Below, in pieces: positions 29,636 to 37,648 of a stretch of 64,000 nt of DNA. The notes below the pieces were generated by a model. It did no database searches. It had not been told where the DNA came from and was given only the letters and a program-made list of their open reading frames with translations. The first letter of the stretch is position 1, and each line of letters opens with the position of its first letter. The translations under genes and the position numbers were made by a program. Source of the stretch: Novosphingobium sp. PhB165 (lineage in GTDB: Bacteria > Pseudomonadota > Alphaproteobacteria > Sphingomonadales > Sphingomonadaceae); assembly GCF_004341845.1 (NCBI RefSeq), contig NZ_SLVB01000001.1, positions 496,001 through 560,000 of the forward strand, read 5' to 3'.

Positions 29636-30102
29636 GCGGCTTTACCTTCGCAGATCTCCGCGAGTTGGCGGGCGCAGGCCGACCAACCGTCCACGAAGCC
29701 CATCTCGTCATGCTTCTTCATGGTTTCCGCGTTCCAGTGGCGGGCCCGCGCGGTGTAGCGGGTGCCGTTGCCTTCGGGTTCGATTTCCCAGATGCCGATC
29801 ATGAACGGACCCGACGGCTGGAATTCGCCGGATTCCGTCAATGTAATGGCATCGGTCGTCACGAAGCGTCGGCCTTCCTCGAATGCGAGGTAGATGCCGG
29901 TCTGCGGCGCAGTTTCGCCGTCAGGACCGTACATGGTCATCCGACAGACGCCGCCGGGACGCTTGTCCTGCTCGTTCACTTCGACACGCCAGGGGCGGGG
30001 GCACCACCATTCTTCCTGGCGGTTGGCGAGGACATCCCAGACCTTGTCGGTCGGGGCGTCGATATAGAGGGTGATCGAAAGTTCGTTGTCCGTTTCGCTC
30101 AC
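29632..30102 (-). CDS. SRPBCC/AHSA1-domain protein
   Basis: About 156 residues with a START-like hydrophobic cavity fold: SITLYIDAPTDKVWDVL at the N-terminus, GTYLAFEEGRR-type central strand and a C-terminal helix GWSACARQLAEI. Members bind lipophilic ligands or act as small-molecule enzymes; the ligand is unknown. The start is set at the GTG 30102, which has GGGAG 9 bases upstream; a TTG at 30108 is also in frame but too close. It sits in the GST/VOC cluster and overlaps GFA. Confidence 0.83.
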   Translation of the reverse strand: MSETDNELSITLYIDAPTDKVWDVLANRQEEWWCPRPWRVEVNEQDKRPGGVCRMTMYGPDGETAPQTGIYLAFEEGRRFVTTDAITLTESGEFQPSGPFMIGIWEIEPEGNGTRYTARARHWNAETMKKHDEMGFVDGWSACARQLAEICEGKAA

Positions 30103-30122
30103 GGGCAATCTCTCCCAAAAAA

Positions 30123-30788
30123 TCAGTCGCGGTCGGGTGCGCCGAGCGGGAAGTAGGAACGGAACGGCCGGGCATCATCCACGCAGCGCGCGACTGGCGG
30201 CAGAGAGAGCAGATGTGCGCGCCATTGCCGAAGACGAGGCAGCGATTCGGGGATGGGATGCACCCAGTCGGCATAGAACAGCGACGGGCCCGCCGCGCAC
30301 TCGATCAGGGTTACATGGTCCATCTGCGGATAGAATCGCAGCCAGCCTTCAAGCCAGGCATAAGTGCGTTCCAGCCGCGTGCGGGCTTCGGCGCAGCGCG
30401 CCATATCGGGATTGTCCGGCGCGCGGATATGCTCGTCCACGACGATCTGCATGATGTTCATCACGTAGTTGTCGAAGACCCGGTCGAGCATGCGGATCGC
30501 CGTTGCCGCATCAGGATCTTCGGGCAGCAGCGTGCCCGGCGCAATGTGGTGACGGTCCAGATATTCGAGGATCGAGGTCGTTTCGAACAGCAGGTTCTCG
30601 CCGTCGCGCAGGACCGGGAATTTGCCTTGCGGGCCCGCCGTCTGGACCACTTCCGCGTTGTCCGGATGTTCGGGATCGACCACCTTGAAGGTGAAAGGCA
30701 CTTCGTAAGCATAGAGCGCGATCAGAACCTTCCACGTGTAGGACGAGAAAGGGTGACCGAAGAGTTCGAGGACGGGTTCGGAATTCAC
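30123..30788 (-). CDS. Glutathione S-transferase family protein (third of cluster)
   Basis: 221-residue GST. The thioredoxin-fold N-domain begins LELFGHPFSSYTWKVLIAL, with the candidate glutathione-activating Ser/Tyr near residues 15-17 and the cis-Pro/ES-type segment GKFPVLRDGENLLFETTSILEYL. A helical C-domain follows. It overlaps the upstream VOC gene by ATGA. The Ser/Tyr near the N-terminus suggests nu/theta/zeta-like chemistry, but the class is not certain. Confidence 0.87.
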   Translation of the reverse strand: MNSEPVLELFGHPFSSYTWKVLIALYAYEVPFTFKVVDPEHPDNAEVVQTAGPQGKFPVLRDGENLLFETTSILEYLDRHHIAPGTLLPEDPDAATAIRMLDRVFDNYVMNIMQIVVDEHIRAPDNPDMARCAEARTRLERTYAWLEGWLRFYPQMDHVTLIECAAGPSLFYADWVHPIPESLPRLRQWRAHLLSLPPVARCVDDARPFRSYFPLGAPDRD

Positions 30789-31279
30789 GCGGAAGCTCCG
30801 GAAAATGCCGCTTCAATCGCGGCGATATCGATTTTGCGCATCGTCATCATCGCTTCCATCGCGCGCTTGGCAGCGGCACGGTCAGGATCGGTGAGGGCGT
30901 CGGACAAGGCCTTGGGCGTGATCTGCCAGGACAGGCCCCACTTGTCCTTGCACCAGCCGCACATGCTTTCAGCGCCGCCGTTATCGACGATGGCGTTCCA
31001 GTAGCGGTCGGTCTCTTCCTGCGTCAGTGTCTCGACCTGGAACGAGAACGCCTCGCTGTGCGGGAAGCTGGGGCCGCCGTTGAGGCCGATGCACTCGATC
31101 CCCATGACCGAGAATTCCACCGTGATGACGTCGCCCGTCTTGCCGTCGGGATAATCGGTGGGCGATCGGGTCACTTCGGTGACGTGCGTGTCAGGAAAGA
31201 CGCTGGCATAGAACGTCGCGGCGTCCTCGGCCGTACCGTCGTACCAGAGGCAGACGCGGTTCTTGGTGCGGGCGGTCAT
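30785..31279 (-). CDS. VOC-fold protein, PhnB/3-demethylubiquinone-like
   Basis: 164-residue single-domain vicinal-oxygen-chelate protein of the PhnB-like type: CLWYDGTAEDAATFYASVFPD at the N-terminus (residues about 10-30), then GIECIGLNGGP and WGLSWQITPKALSDAL, which is the family's closing signature. Catalytic role is not established for most members. It overlaps both neighbouring GST genes by 4 bases each. Confidence 0.85.
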   Translation of the reverse strand: MTARTKNRVCLWYDGTAEDAATFYASVFPDTHVTEVTRSPTDYPDGKTGDVITVEFSVMGIECIGLNGGPSFPHSEAFSFQVETLTQEETDRYWNAIVDNGGAESMCGWCKDKWGLSWQITPKALSDALTDPDRAAAKRAMEAMMTMRKIDIAAIEAAFSGASA

Positions 31280-31902
31280 TTTTTCATCTCCGCAATCAAC
31301 GTGTTGTCGACTGCCTTGGCGGCCTTGTAGCCGTCGCGGGCCTGTAGACGCTCTGCATAAGCGACGAAGGCCGGACGCGGCGGCATGGTGCCGAAGGTCA
31401 GGCCCCAGTCCACCGCGCTGCCGACATAGACATCGGCCATGGTGAAGCGCGCGCCGCAAACCCAGTCGCGCCCTTCGAGATGCTTTTCCAGCGCATTCAT
31501 CGTGCGGTCAAAGCTGCCCCAGCCGGCCATCATCTCCTGTTCGGGCGCGGGCTCGCTCTTGAAATGGCGCGACGTGATCGCCTGTTCGACCGGGCCGGCC
31601 GCAAAGAACGTCCAGCGGTAATAGTCCGCCATCTCGCCGTCGTTGGGCAGCAGCCCCGCTTCGGGATGCATCTCGGCAAGGTAGAGGCAGATCGCGGCGG
31701 CTTCTGTCACCACCCGATCCCCGCTTTCGGCATGGTGGACGATGGTGGGGACTTTGCCCATCGGATTGATGTCCAGAAAGCCTGCCGGCTTTTCCTTCCA
31801 GTCGATGATGACCTGATCGTAATTGGCGCCGGCTTCGTGGAGGGCCCAGCGAGCGATCTGACCGCGCGACATGGGGTTGGTGTAGAAGGTGTAGTCAGCC
31901 AT
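31276..31902 (-). CDS. Glutathione S-transferase family protein (second of cluster)
   Basis: 208-residue GST: FYTNPMSRGQIARWALHEAG gives the N-terminal glutathione-site loop with Ser12, and INPMGKVPTIVH the cis-proline strand. The C-domain is helical, with FTMADVYVGS matching the N-capping box of GSTs. GAGGAG lies 8 bases before the ATG at 31902. It begins a separate five-gene overlapping string (GST-VOC-GST-SRPBCC-GFA), with its own candidate promoter in the 99-base gap upstream. Confidence 0.88.
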   Translation of the reverse strand: MADYTFYTNPMSRGQIARWALHEAGANYDQVIIDWKEKPAGFLDINPMGKVPTIVHHAESGDRVVTEAAAICLYLAEMHPEAGLLPNDGEMADYYRWTFFAAGPVEQAITSRHFKSEPAPEQEMMAGWGSFDRTMNALEKHLEGRDWVCGARFTMADVYVGSAVDWGLTFGTMPPRPAFVAYAERLQARDGYKAAKAVDNTLIAEMKK

Positions 31903-31937
31903 TCCCGGTGCTCCTCGCAATCCGCGTCTGAGGTGGA

Positions 31938-31966
31938 ACAATCATGGAACAAACGCCGATCGTCAA
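31938..31966 (-). promoter_or_regulatory. Candidate promoter/operator for the downstream half of the GST cluster
   Basis: On the minus strand, TTGACG (31961-31966) is followed after 17 bases by GATTGT (31938-31943). A direct repeat TGTTCCA (minus strand) at 31934-31940 and 31945-31951, 11 bases apart, overlaps the -10 region and could be an activator or repressor site. Confidence 0.4.
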
Positions 31967-31980
31967 GCGCCGATCGGCGT
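31953..31980 (-). terminator. Hairpin between the two halves of the GST cluster
   Basis: Perfect 10-bp stem ACGCCGATCG/CGATCGGCGT with an 8-base loop, followed on the minus strand by TTTGTTCC. It lies 22 bases after the VOC stop and may terminate the first transcription unit; it overlaps the -35 of the next candidate promoter. Confidence 0.5.
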
Positions 31981-32001
31981 GTTCACCGATGCGCGTGCGG
32001 A

Positions 32002-32802
32002 TCAGTCGCCCTTGGGGCCGACAAGGCCGAAACCGGCGCCTTGCGGGTCCACTGCAACGACGATCCAGTCCCCGCCGGGAACCTCGTGCGGGCCCATCAG
32101 GACTTTGCCGCCGTTGTTTTCGATTGCCGATTTCGCCGCGGCGATGGACGGCACGCCGAAGTAGAACAGCCAGACCGCCGGCTGCTGGTCGCTCTGGCGC
32201 TGCATGATCGCGCCGAGTGTCTGCCCATGGTGGCCGATGAAGCAGTAATCGCCCATGTCGCCCATCGGCATCTTGTCATTGAATTCGAAGCCGAAATGCT
32301 TGCCGTAAAACGCCATCGAGGCGGCCTGGTCGGGGCTGGCGAGTTCGTTCCAGCGCACGTGCTGGTTCTCGGTGACGGAGAAGACATCGCTGGTGGAATC
32401 GGTCTGGCCCGCGGGTGGCACCGGCTTCATCAGATAGATCGGCACGCCCTGCGGATCGGCAACCATGGCGATGCGGCCGACCGGAAGGTCGAAGGCGGGC
32501 AATTGCTCGCGCCCACCCTCGGCGACGATGGCATGGACTGCGGCGTCCACGTCCTCGACATTGAGATAGGGCAGCCAGCAGGGGCGGGCCCCGCCCATCG
32601 CCATGTCCTGGGTGATCTGCATCGCGCCGCCGGCCATGCCGCCGTCGTCACGCTGGATCATGCGGTAATCCATGCCGCCCGCACCGGGATCGGAATGGGC
32701 CGAGAACGTCCAGCCGACCACGGCCTTGTAGAAGGCTGCGGCGCCATCGACGTCGCTGGTGAGAAGTTCGTACCAGATGAAGCTGCCAACAGGATTGGCC
32801 AT
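32002..32802 (-). CDS. Two-domain VOC (glyoxalase-like) protein
   Basis: About 266 residues with two vicinal-oxygen-chelate modules: the first begins GSFIWYELLTSDVDGAAAFY, the second VRWNELASPDQAASMAFYGK. Duplicated VOC proteins of this kind may bind a metal at the module interface; no enzyme activity can be assigned. The ATG at 32802 has GGGAG 7 bases upstream; an ATG at 32808 overlaps the DUF1428 stop but is badly spaced. Third gene of the cluster's first half. Confidence 0.86.
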   Translation of the reverse strand: MANPVGSFIWYELLTSDVDGAAAFYKAVVGWTFSAHSDPGAGGMDYRMIQRDDGGMAGGAMQITQDMAMGGARPCWLPYLNVEDVDAAVHAIVAEGGREQLPAFDLPVGRIAMVADPQGVPIYLMKPVPPAGQTDSTSDVFSVTENQHVRWNELASPDQAASMAFYGKHFGFEFNDKMPMGDMGDYCFIGHHGQTLGAIMQRQSDQQPAVWLFYFGVPSIAAAKSAIENNGGKVLMGPHEVPGGDWIVVAVDPQGAGFGLVGPKGD

Positions 32803-32804
32803 GG

Positions 32805-33176
32805 TCATTCTCCCACTTGGACGACAGGTTGGAAACCACCGAAGACCATCCGCGCGCCATCGAACGGCGGGGGATTGTTCGCGGGGTCAAAGCGCGGGTC
32901 GTTTTTCATCAGTTCCATCAGCAGGCCCATCTGCCGGTCGCGGGTTTCCTTGTCCGGCCATTCGATCCAGCTGAAACAGACCGTCTCGTCCTCCTTGGCG
33001 TCGACCGCGCGGTAAAAGTCGGTCTGCTTGCCGTGAGGCACGTCGTCGCCCCAGCATTCCCAGACTCGAAGCGCGCCGTATTCGATGAAGTAGTCATCGA
33101 ATTCGCGCGCGTGGGCGATGAACTTGTCCTTGTTGGCAAGCGATACGGGGATCAGGAAACCGTCGACGTAGGCCAT
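32805..33176 (-). CDS. DUF1428 family protein
   Basis: 123-residue protein of DUF1428 (YbaA-like, dimeric ferredoxin-like fold), recognised by the start YVDGFLIPV, the central YGALRVWECWGDDVPHG and the C-terminal FDGARMVFGGFQ. Function is not established; family members often sit beside VOC or GST genes. GGAG lies 10 bases before the ATG. It starts 3 bases after the GST stop, so translation is likely coupled. Confidence 0.86.
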   Translation of the reverse strand: MAYVDGFLIPVSLANKDKFIAHAREFDDYFIEYGALRVWECWGDDVPHGKQTDFYRAVDAKEDETVCFSWIEWPDKETRDRQMGLLMELMKNDPRFDPANNPPPFDGARMVFGGFQPVVQVGE

Positions 33177-33179
33177 GGC

Positions 33180-33848
33180 TCACTCTCCTGCGGGGGCGGA
33201 ATAGGCGTCCAGTTGTTCGGTCAGGGCTTGGATGAAGGCGGGGCGGGCCTCGGCGCGGGCCTTGTAGGCGGCGAGCACGGGAAAGCCTTCGAGGATCGCG
33301 GTATGGTCGATGCAGCGCAGCACGGTGACCATGACGATGTCGGCGATGGAGAAGGGGCCTGCCAGCCATTCGCGATCGCGCAAGGCCTTCTGGGTCACTG
33401 CGAGCCTGCGTTCGGCCAGTTGGACGACGCCGGGACGGGCTTCGGCCACCCAGGCCTCGCCGGCGTGGAACAGGTCGAGCGCGGTCACTTGCGTCACGAA
33501 CGGCTCGACGCTGTTGACCGCCGCAAAAAGCCAGGTGATCGCCTGCCAGCGCGTGGCGGGATCGGTGGGGAGCAGGCGTTCGTCCTGTTCGCCAAGGTAG
33601 AGCAGGATCGCGCCGCTTTCGAACATGCGCGTTTCGCCATCTTCGAAGGCAGGAACCTGTCCGAAGGGCTGCCACTCGCGGTACTGGTCGGTACGAGGGG
33701 CCATCGCGTCGAAAAGTTCCATCCGATAATCGCGCCCGATCTCTTCGAGCGCCCAGCGGATACGCAGATCGCGCACCTGCCCACGCACCGGTGGGGGCAC
33801 GTTGTTGAAACCGCTGATCACCGTTGCTGCGTTGTCGCAAACAGGCAT
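33180..33848 (-). CDS. Glutathione S-transferase family protein (first of cluster)
   Basis: 222-residue GST with the N-domain PVRGQVRDLRIRWALEEIG and the cis-Pro segment FGQVPAFEDGETRMFESGAI, then a helical C-domain with FSIADIVMVTVLR. The ATG at 33848 is chosen because GGGAG lies 9 bases upstream; an upstream in-frame ATG at 33872 would add eight unconserved residues. First gene of the leftward cluster, facing the HxlR regulator. Confidence 0.88.
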   Translation of the reverse strand: MPVCDNAATVISGFNNVPPPVRGQVRDLRIRWALEEIGRDYRMELFDAMAPRTDQYREWQPFGQVPAFEDGETRMFESGAILLYLGEQDERLLPTDPATRWQAITWLFAAVNSVEPFVTQVTALDLFHAGEAWVAEARPGVVQLAERRLAVTQKALRDREWLAGPFSIADIVMVTVLRCIDHTAILEGFPVLAAYKARAEARPAFIQALTEQLDAYSAPAGE

Positions 33849-33882
33849 CTGCTCTCTCCCGATGATGTCCATAACATAGGTC

Positions 33883-33898
33883 GGTCCGCAATCGGACC
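33883..33898. promoter_or_regulatory. Palindrome GGTCCG-N4-CGGACC, candidate operator
   Basis: Perfect 6-bp inverted repeat with a 4-base spacer, just upstream of a possible -10 (TATGTT, minus strand, 33873-33878) of the GST cluster. Its place in the HxlR/GST intergenic region fits a regulator site. Whether HxlR binds it is inference. Confidence 0.35.
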
Positions 33899-33960
33899 CG
33901 CGAAGTGTTCGCCACGGTTGCCCTTGCGGCGAATCGTTCTTGCAGAAAGCTGATCCTATG

Positions 33961-34006
33961 AGTTACAAAAAGCAACTATGAAGTTACTAAATGAAACTGG
34001 TGTAAC
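33961..34006. promoter_or_regulatory. GTTAC repeat cluster at the HxlR gene start
   Basis: AGTTAC occurs at 33961-33966 and 33982-33987 (21 bases apart, two helical turns). GTTAC (33983-33987) faces GTAAC (34002-34006) across 14 bases, and AGTTAC faces AGCAACT (33971-33977). The cluster spans the upstream ATG of the regulator and may be an autoregulatory site; if so, translation more likely starts at 34026. Confidence 0.35.
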
Positions 34007-34730
34007 GGCGAAGCGAGCAAAGCGGATGGAGAAAGAGGCATGCGCCTCGGGCTCGCAGGCTGCCGCACGCCACGGCCGCTGGTATGAAGACGCCTGCGGC
34101 GGTTCGCTGGCGCTCGAATTGATCGGGGAGCGCTGGTCGCTGCTGATCGTGCGCGAGATGCTGCTCGGTCCGCGCCGCTTCAACGAATTGCGCGCGGCGC
34201 TGCCAACGCTGAGCGCCAAAGTTCTGACCGAGCGGCTGGTCTCGCTGGAGGCATCGGGAATCGTTCGCCGCACCAAGCTGGCGCCGCCCGCCTCGGTGCA
34301 GGTCTATGGCCTGACGGAGTGGGGACACGGGCTGGAGCCGGTCCTGCTCGAACTGGTGCGTTGGGGGCTGCGCTCGCCGGGGCACGATCCGGCTTTAGCG
34401 TTTACGCCGGTTTCGCTGATGCTGTCGCTACGGGCGCTGATCGACCGGGCGCGCGCTGGCGATCTTTCGCTACTGGCGGCTTTCGAGATCGGTGGCCAGA
34501 AATTCGCCGCCCGCGTGCAAGACGGAGAACTGATAGTCCATCCCGCCGGAGACGCGATGACGGCGCCCGAACTGCGCTTCTGCGCGGATAGCGCGTCCGA
34601 TTTTCTCCCGATCTTCTACGGCAAGCGCACGGTGGAGGAGGCGGGCGGAAAGCTGGCGATCGAAGGTGATCCGGCACTGGCCGCGCAGTTTATCGACCTC
34701 TTCGCATTGCCGCCCAAGTTCCGGTCCTGA
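33978..34730 (+). CDS. HxlR-family winged-helix transcriptional regulator
   Basis: Up to 250 residues. The HxlR DNA-binding domain covers roughly residues 35-120: [50 protein letters not shown] and [16 protein letters not shown]-terminal domain of about 110 residues follows, longer than minimal HxlR proteins, with a SCP2-like sterol-carrier appearance ([17 protein letters not shown]), so it may sense a hydrophobic ligand (inference). Alternative start ATG 34026. Divergent from the GST/VOC cluster, which it probably controls. Confidence 0.87.
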   Translation: MKLLNETGVTAKRAKRMEKEACASGSQAAARHGRWYEDACGGSLALELIGERWSLLIVREMLLGPRRFNELRAALPTLSAKVLTERLVSLEASGIVRRTKLAPPASVQVYGLTEWGHGLEPVLLELVRWGLRSPGHDPALAFTPVSLMLSLRALIDRARAGDLSLLAAFEIGGQKFAARVQDGELIVHPAGDAMTAPELRFCADSASDFLPIFYGKRTVEEAGGKLAIEGDPALAAQFIDLFALPPKFRS

Positions 34731-34813
34731 AGCGGAATAGTTCGTCGGCGCGTATCATTCGTCCGTCAAAGGCTGTTGCGGTGCAGCGCCCGCTTGTCTA
34801 CCCGATAGGCACG

Positions 34814-35806
34814 ATGACTGAGTCCGAGACCATGAAGCCCGAGAACCGCGACGCCACCGTCCTTGCCGCGCCCGACATCGAAGTCGACGTCCGTGAGACC
34901 TTCGGGATCGATATCGACATGAAGGTGCCTGCCTTCTCCGTCGCCGACGAACGCGTGCCCGACATCGACGAGACCTATGTCTTCGATCCGGACACCACGC
35001 TCGCGATCCTTGCGGGCTTTGCCTACAATCGCCGCGTGATGGTGCAGGGCTATCACGGCACCGGCAAGTCGACGCATATTGAGCAGGTGGCCGCGCGCCT
35101 CAAGTGGCCGTGCATCCGCATCAACCTCGACGCGCATATCAGCCGTATCGACCTGATCGGCCGCGATGCCATCGTCCTGCGCGACGGTCTTCAGGTTACC
35201 GAGTTCCGCGAAGGCCTGCTGCCCTGGGCGCTCCAGCACCCGGTGGCGCTGGTGTTCGACGAATACGATGCGGGCCGTCCGGACGTGATGTTCGTGATCC
35301 AGCGCATTCTGGAAACCGAGGGCAAGCTGACGCTGCTCGACCAGAACCGCGTGATCCGCCCCGATCGCAACTTCCGCCTGTTCGCCACGGCCAACACGGT
35401 GGGCCTTGGCGATACGTCGGGCCTCTATCACGGTACCCAGCAGATCAACCAGGGCCAGATGGACCGCTGGAATCTGGTGGTCGGCCTCAACTATCTGCCC
35501 GAGCCGGTCGAGACTGACATCGTCTCCAAGAAGGTGCCGCAGATCGATGCCAAGACCATCGCTAACATGGTCAAGGTTGCCGATTTCTCGCGTCAGGGCT
35601 TCATGAACGGCGATATCTCGACCGTGATGAGCCCGCGTACGGTCATCACGTGGGCGCAGAACACGGCGATCTTCAACGACGTCGGCTTCGCGTTCCGCCT
35701 TTCGTTCCTCAACAAGTGCGACGAGACCGAGCGCGTCATGGTGGCCGAATACTACCAGCGCGTGTTCGGCACGGAACTGCCTGAAAGCATCGTCTCCAAG
35801 GCCTGA
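34814..35806 (+). CDS. cobS: Cobaltochelatase subunit CobS (AAA+ ATPase)
   Basis: 330-residue MoxR-type AAA+ subunit of aerobic cobaltochelatase, which with CobT drives cobalt insertion by CobN in B12 synthesis. Walker [10 protein letters not shown], Walker [12 protein letters not shown] and sensor region [14 protein letters not shown] are clear. I chose the ATG at 34814; a GTG at 34781 would add eleven residues. A terminator follows within 50 bases, and neither cobT nor cobN is adjacent, which is unusual. Confidence 0.9.
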   Translation: MTESETMKPENRDATVLAAPDIEVDVRETFGIDIDMKVPAFSVADERVPDIDETYVFDPDTTLAILAGFAYNRRVMVQGYHGTGKSTHIEQVAARLKWPCIRINLDAHISRIDLIGRDAIVLRDGLQVTEFREGLLPWALQHPVALVFDEYDAGRPDVMFVIQRILETEGKLTLLDQNRVIRPDRNFRLFATANTVGLGDTSGLYHGTQQINQGQMDRWNLVVGLNYLPEPVETDIVSKKVPQIDAKTIANMVKVADFSRQGFMNGDISTVMSPRTVITWAQNTAIFNDVGFAFRLSFLNKCDETERVMVAEYYQRVFGTELPESIVSKA

Positions 35807-35830
35807 GTTGGCCGCAACGGGATCGGAAAA

Positions 35831-35855
35831 GGGGAGGCTCCGGCCTCCCTTTTTT
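35831..35855 (+). terminator. Intrinsic terminator after cobS
   Basis: Stem GGGAGGC (35832-35838) / GCCTCCC (35843-35849), 4-base loop, followed by a T6 run (35850-35855). Classic rho-independent terminator 25 bases after the cobS stop. Confidence 0.88.
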
Positions 35856-36026
35856 GTGCCTGTGGAGAAGTGTTGAGGAGATTGGATCACGCGGAGACGC
35901 GGAGGCGCAGAGATGTCGCTCCGGACCGCATTCTCGCTTCGTCATCCGACACTGCGGCAACCGCAGCCTTGGAGCGGGGAACCGGCTTCTCCCGAAACGC
36001 TATTCCTCCGCCCGACCGCCTCACAC

Positions 36027-36107
36027 CCCGCTCATCCTGAGCTTGTCGAAGGATGGGAGCAACAGCGCCACGTCGCCGGGGGCTTCGACAAGCTCAGCCT
36101 GAGCGGG
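36027..36107. repeat. Large imperfect palindrome, family C, single copy
   Basis: CCCGCTCATCCTGAGCTTGT faces CAAGCTCAGCCTGAGCGGG, the same element as in the tandem array at 23288-23579. It is part of a 420-base gap (35856-36277) between cobS and truA in which I see no gene. Confidence 0.82.
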
Positions 36108-36277
36108 ATCAAAACGATGATCGGAATGAGCATGCGGCCCAGAACGCGTCTGTGTCGGGTATTCGGCAATGGAATGGCAAGCGACCTTGCATCCACCGCT
36201 TCCTTCTGACCGCAGCGAGGTTGGCGTAACTGGAACAGCGTGCCGGCAAGGCATGTCACCATGTCCGGCAGCCAGGA

Positions 36278-37024
36278 TCAGTCCTCGGGATAAGTCGCTT
36301 TCACGAAATAGAGACCGTCCGGCGGAGAATTGAGGCCCAGCGCCTGCCGATTGCGCGCCGCCAGCGCTTCGGCGACCTTCTGCTCGTCCCAGCGGCCCAT
36401 ACCCACCAGCGCAAGGCAGCCGACCATCGAGCGCACCTGATGGTGCAGGAAACTGCGCGCTTCGGCCTCGATCAGCACCATCTCGCCCTCGCGCCGCACG
36501 TCGAGCCGGTCGAGCGTCTTCAGCGGGCTTTGCGACTGGCAGTGGGCCGAGCGGAACGTCGTGAAATCGTGCAGCCCCACCAATATCTGGGCCGCGCGGT
36601 GCATGGCGGCTTCGTCCAGCGGCTTGGGTACCTGCCAGGCCTTGCCGCGCTCCAGCGTTAGCGGCGCGCGGCGATTGACGATGCGGTAGATGTACGATCG
36701 GCCTATGCACGAAAAACGGGCGTGCCACGCGTCCGGCACGATCTCGCAGGCGACAACCGCAATCGGATGGGGACGCAGCCGCGCATTCATCCCCTCCATG
36801 AAGTGGAACGGCGTGAACGGCTTATCGATGTCGATATGCGCTTTCATGCCCAGCGCATGGACGCCCGCATCGGTACGGCCGGCGGCATGCATGCTGGTGC
36901 TCTGGCCGGTGAGCGCGAACGCCGCTTCCTCGACGCTTTGCTGCACAGAAGGGCCATGCGCCTGGCGTTGAAGGCCCATGTACGGGGCGCCGTCGAATTC
37001 GAGAGTGAGGGCAAAGCGGGTCAT
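36278..37024 (-). CDS. truA: tRNA pseudouridine(38-40) synthase TruA
   Basis: 248-residue enzyme that makes pseudouridine in the anticodon arm. The catalytic Asp is in [13 protein letters not shown]; further family segments are [13 protein letters not shown] near the start, [11 protein letters not shown], and [20 protein letters not shown] at 37024 fits the family start ([10 protein letters not shown]). Divergent from the cupin gene 98 bases away. Full length, no oddities. Confidence 0.96.
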   Translation of the reverse strand: MTRFALTLEFDGAPYMGLQRQAHGPSVQQSVEEAAFALTGQSTSMHAAGRTDAGVHALGMKAHIDIDKPFTPFHFMEGMNARLRPHPIAVVACEIVPDAWHARFSCIGRSYIYRIVNRRAPLTLERGKAWQVPKPLDEAAMHRAAQILVGLHDFTTFRSAHCQSQSPLKTLDRLDVRREGEMVLIEAEARSFLHHQVRSMVGCLALVGMGRWDEQKVAEALAARNRQALGLNSPPDGLYFVKATYPED

Positions 37025-37122
37025 CGCGCCGCCGATACAGGACTGCGGGCCCGCTGCAAACGGCTTGGCGTCCACGGAGAAGGGGCGCATTCTCGGCGCG
37101 ACGCTTCAGGGGAGAGTGCAAA

Positions 37123-37644
37123 ATGGCCGATGCGCCGCCACGTTTCGAGATATTCCGGGGCAGCAATGCACCCACGCTGGACGAATGCGGCTGCATGACC
37201 ATGGCGGGCGAGGTGCCAAACATGATGGCCGCGCTTCCGCTTTTCGCCGAAGCTGGCGCGGAAACCGGTGAGCTGGTCGATGTCCCTTATCGCCGCCCGG
37301 GCATGAGCCTCGCCCGGCTTTTGCTCAAGAGCGGTTTTGCACTCCCGCTGCACAGCCATGATTGCGACTGCCTCTATTACATCGTCGCGGGCAGCGTGGA
37401 GCTTGGCACCGAGACGCTGGTCGCAGGCGACGGTTTTTTCGTCGGCAGCGAGGTTCCCTACGCTTATGTCGCGGGGCCGCAGGGCGCCGAAGTGCTCGAA
37501 TTCCGCTCGACCGACGCTTTCGACATCCGCATTCGCGACAAGTCGCCGGAAGGCTGGGCGAAAAGCGCCGGACTGGTCCGAGAGGCGCAGGCCCGCTGGG
37601 CGGACGAGGCGCCGCCCGTCCGCCGCTTACCTGAACGCACGTAA
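37123..37644 (+). CDS. Cupin-domain protein
   Basis: 173-residue small protein with one conserved beta-barrel domain: PLHSHDCDCLYYIVAGSVELG gives the first cupin motif (His76 and His78 as candidate metal ligands) and GDGFFVGSEVPYAYVAGPQGAEVLEF the second. No catalytic identity can be assigned; small cupins act as isomerases, dioxygenases or binding proteins. GGAGAG lies about 12 bases upstream of the ATG. The next gene, fmt, is convergent with a 4-base gap. Confidence 0.78.
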   Translation: MADAPPRFEIFRGSNAPTLDECGCMTMAGEVPNMMAALPLFAEAGAETGELVDVPYRRPGMSLARLLLKSGFALPLHSHDCDCLYYIVAGSVELGTETLVAGDGFFVGSEVPYAYVAGPQGAEVLEFRSTDAFDIRIRDKSPEGWAKSAGLVREAQARWADEAPPVRRLPERT

Positions 37645-37648
37645 CGAA

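Noticed and set aside
29228..34730. Possible defence or toxin-antitoxin locus because of many small overlapping genes
   Set aside because: All genes match detoxification-type enzyme families; no toxin, nuclease or NTPase.
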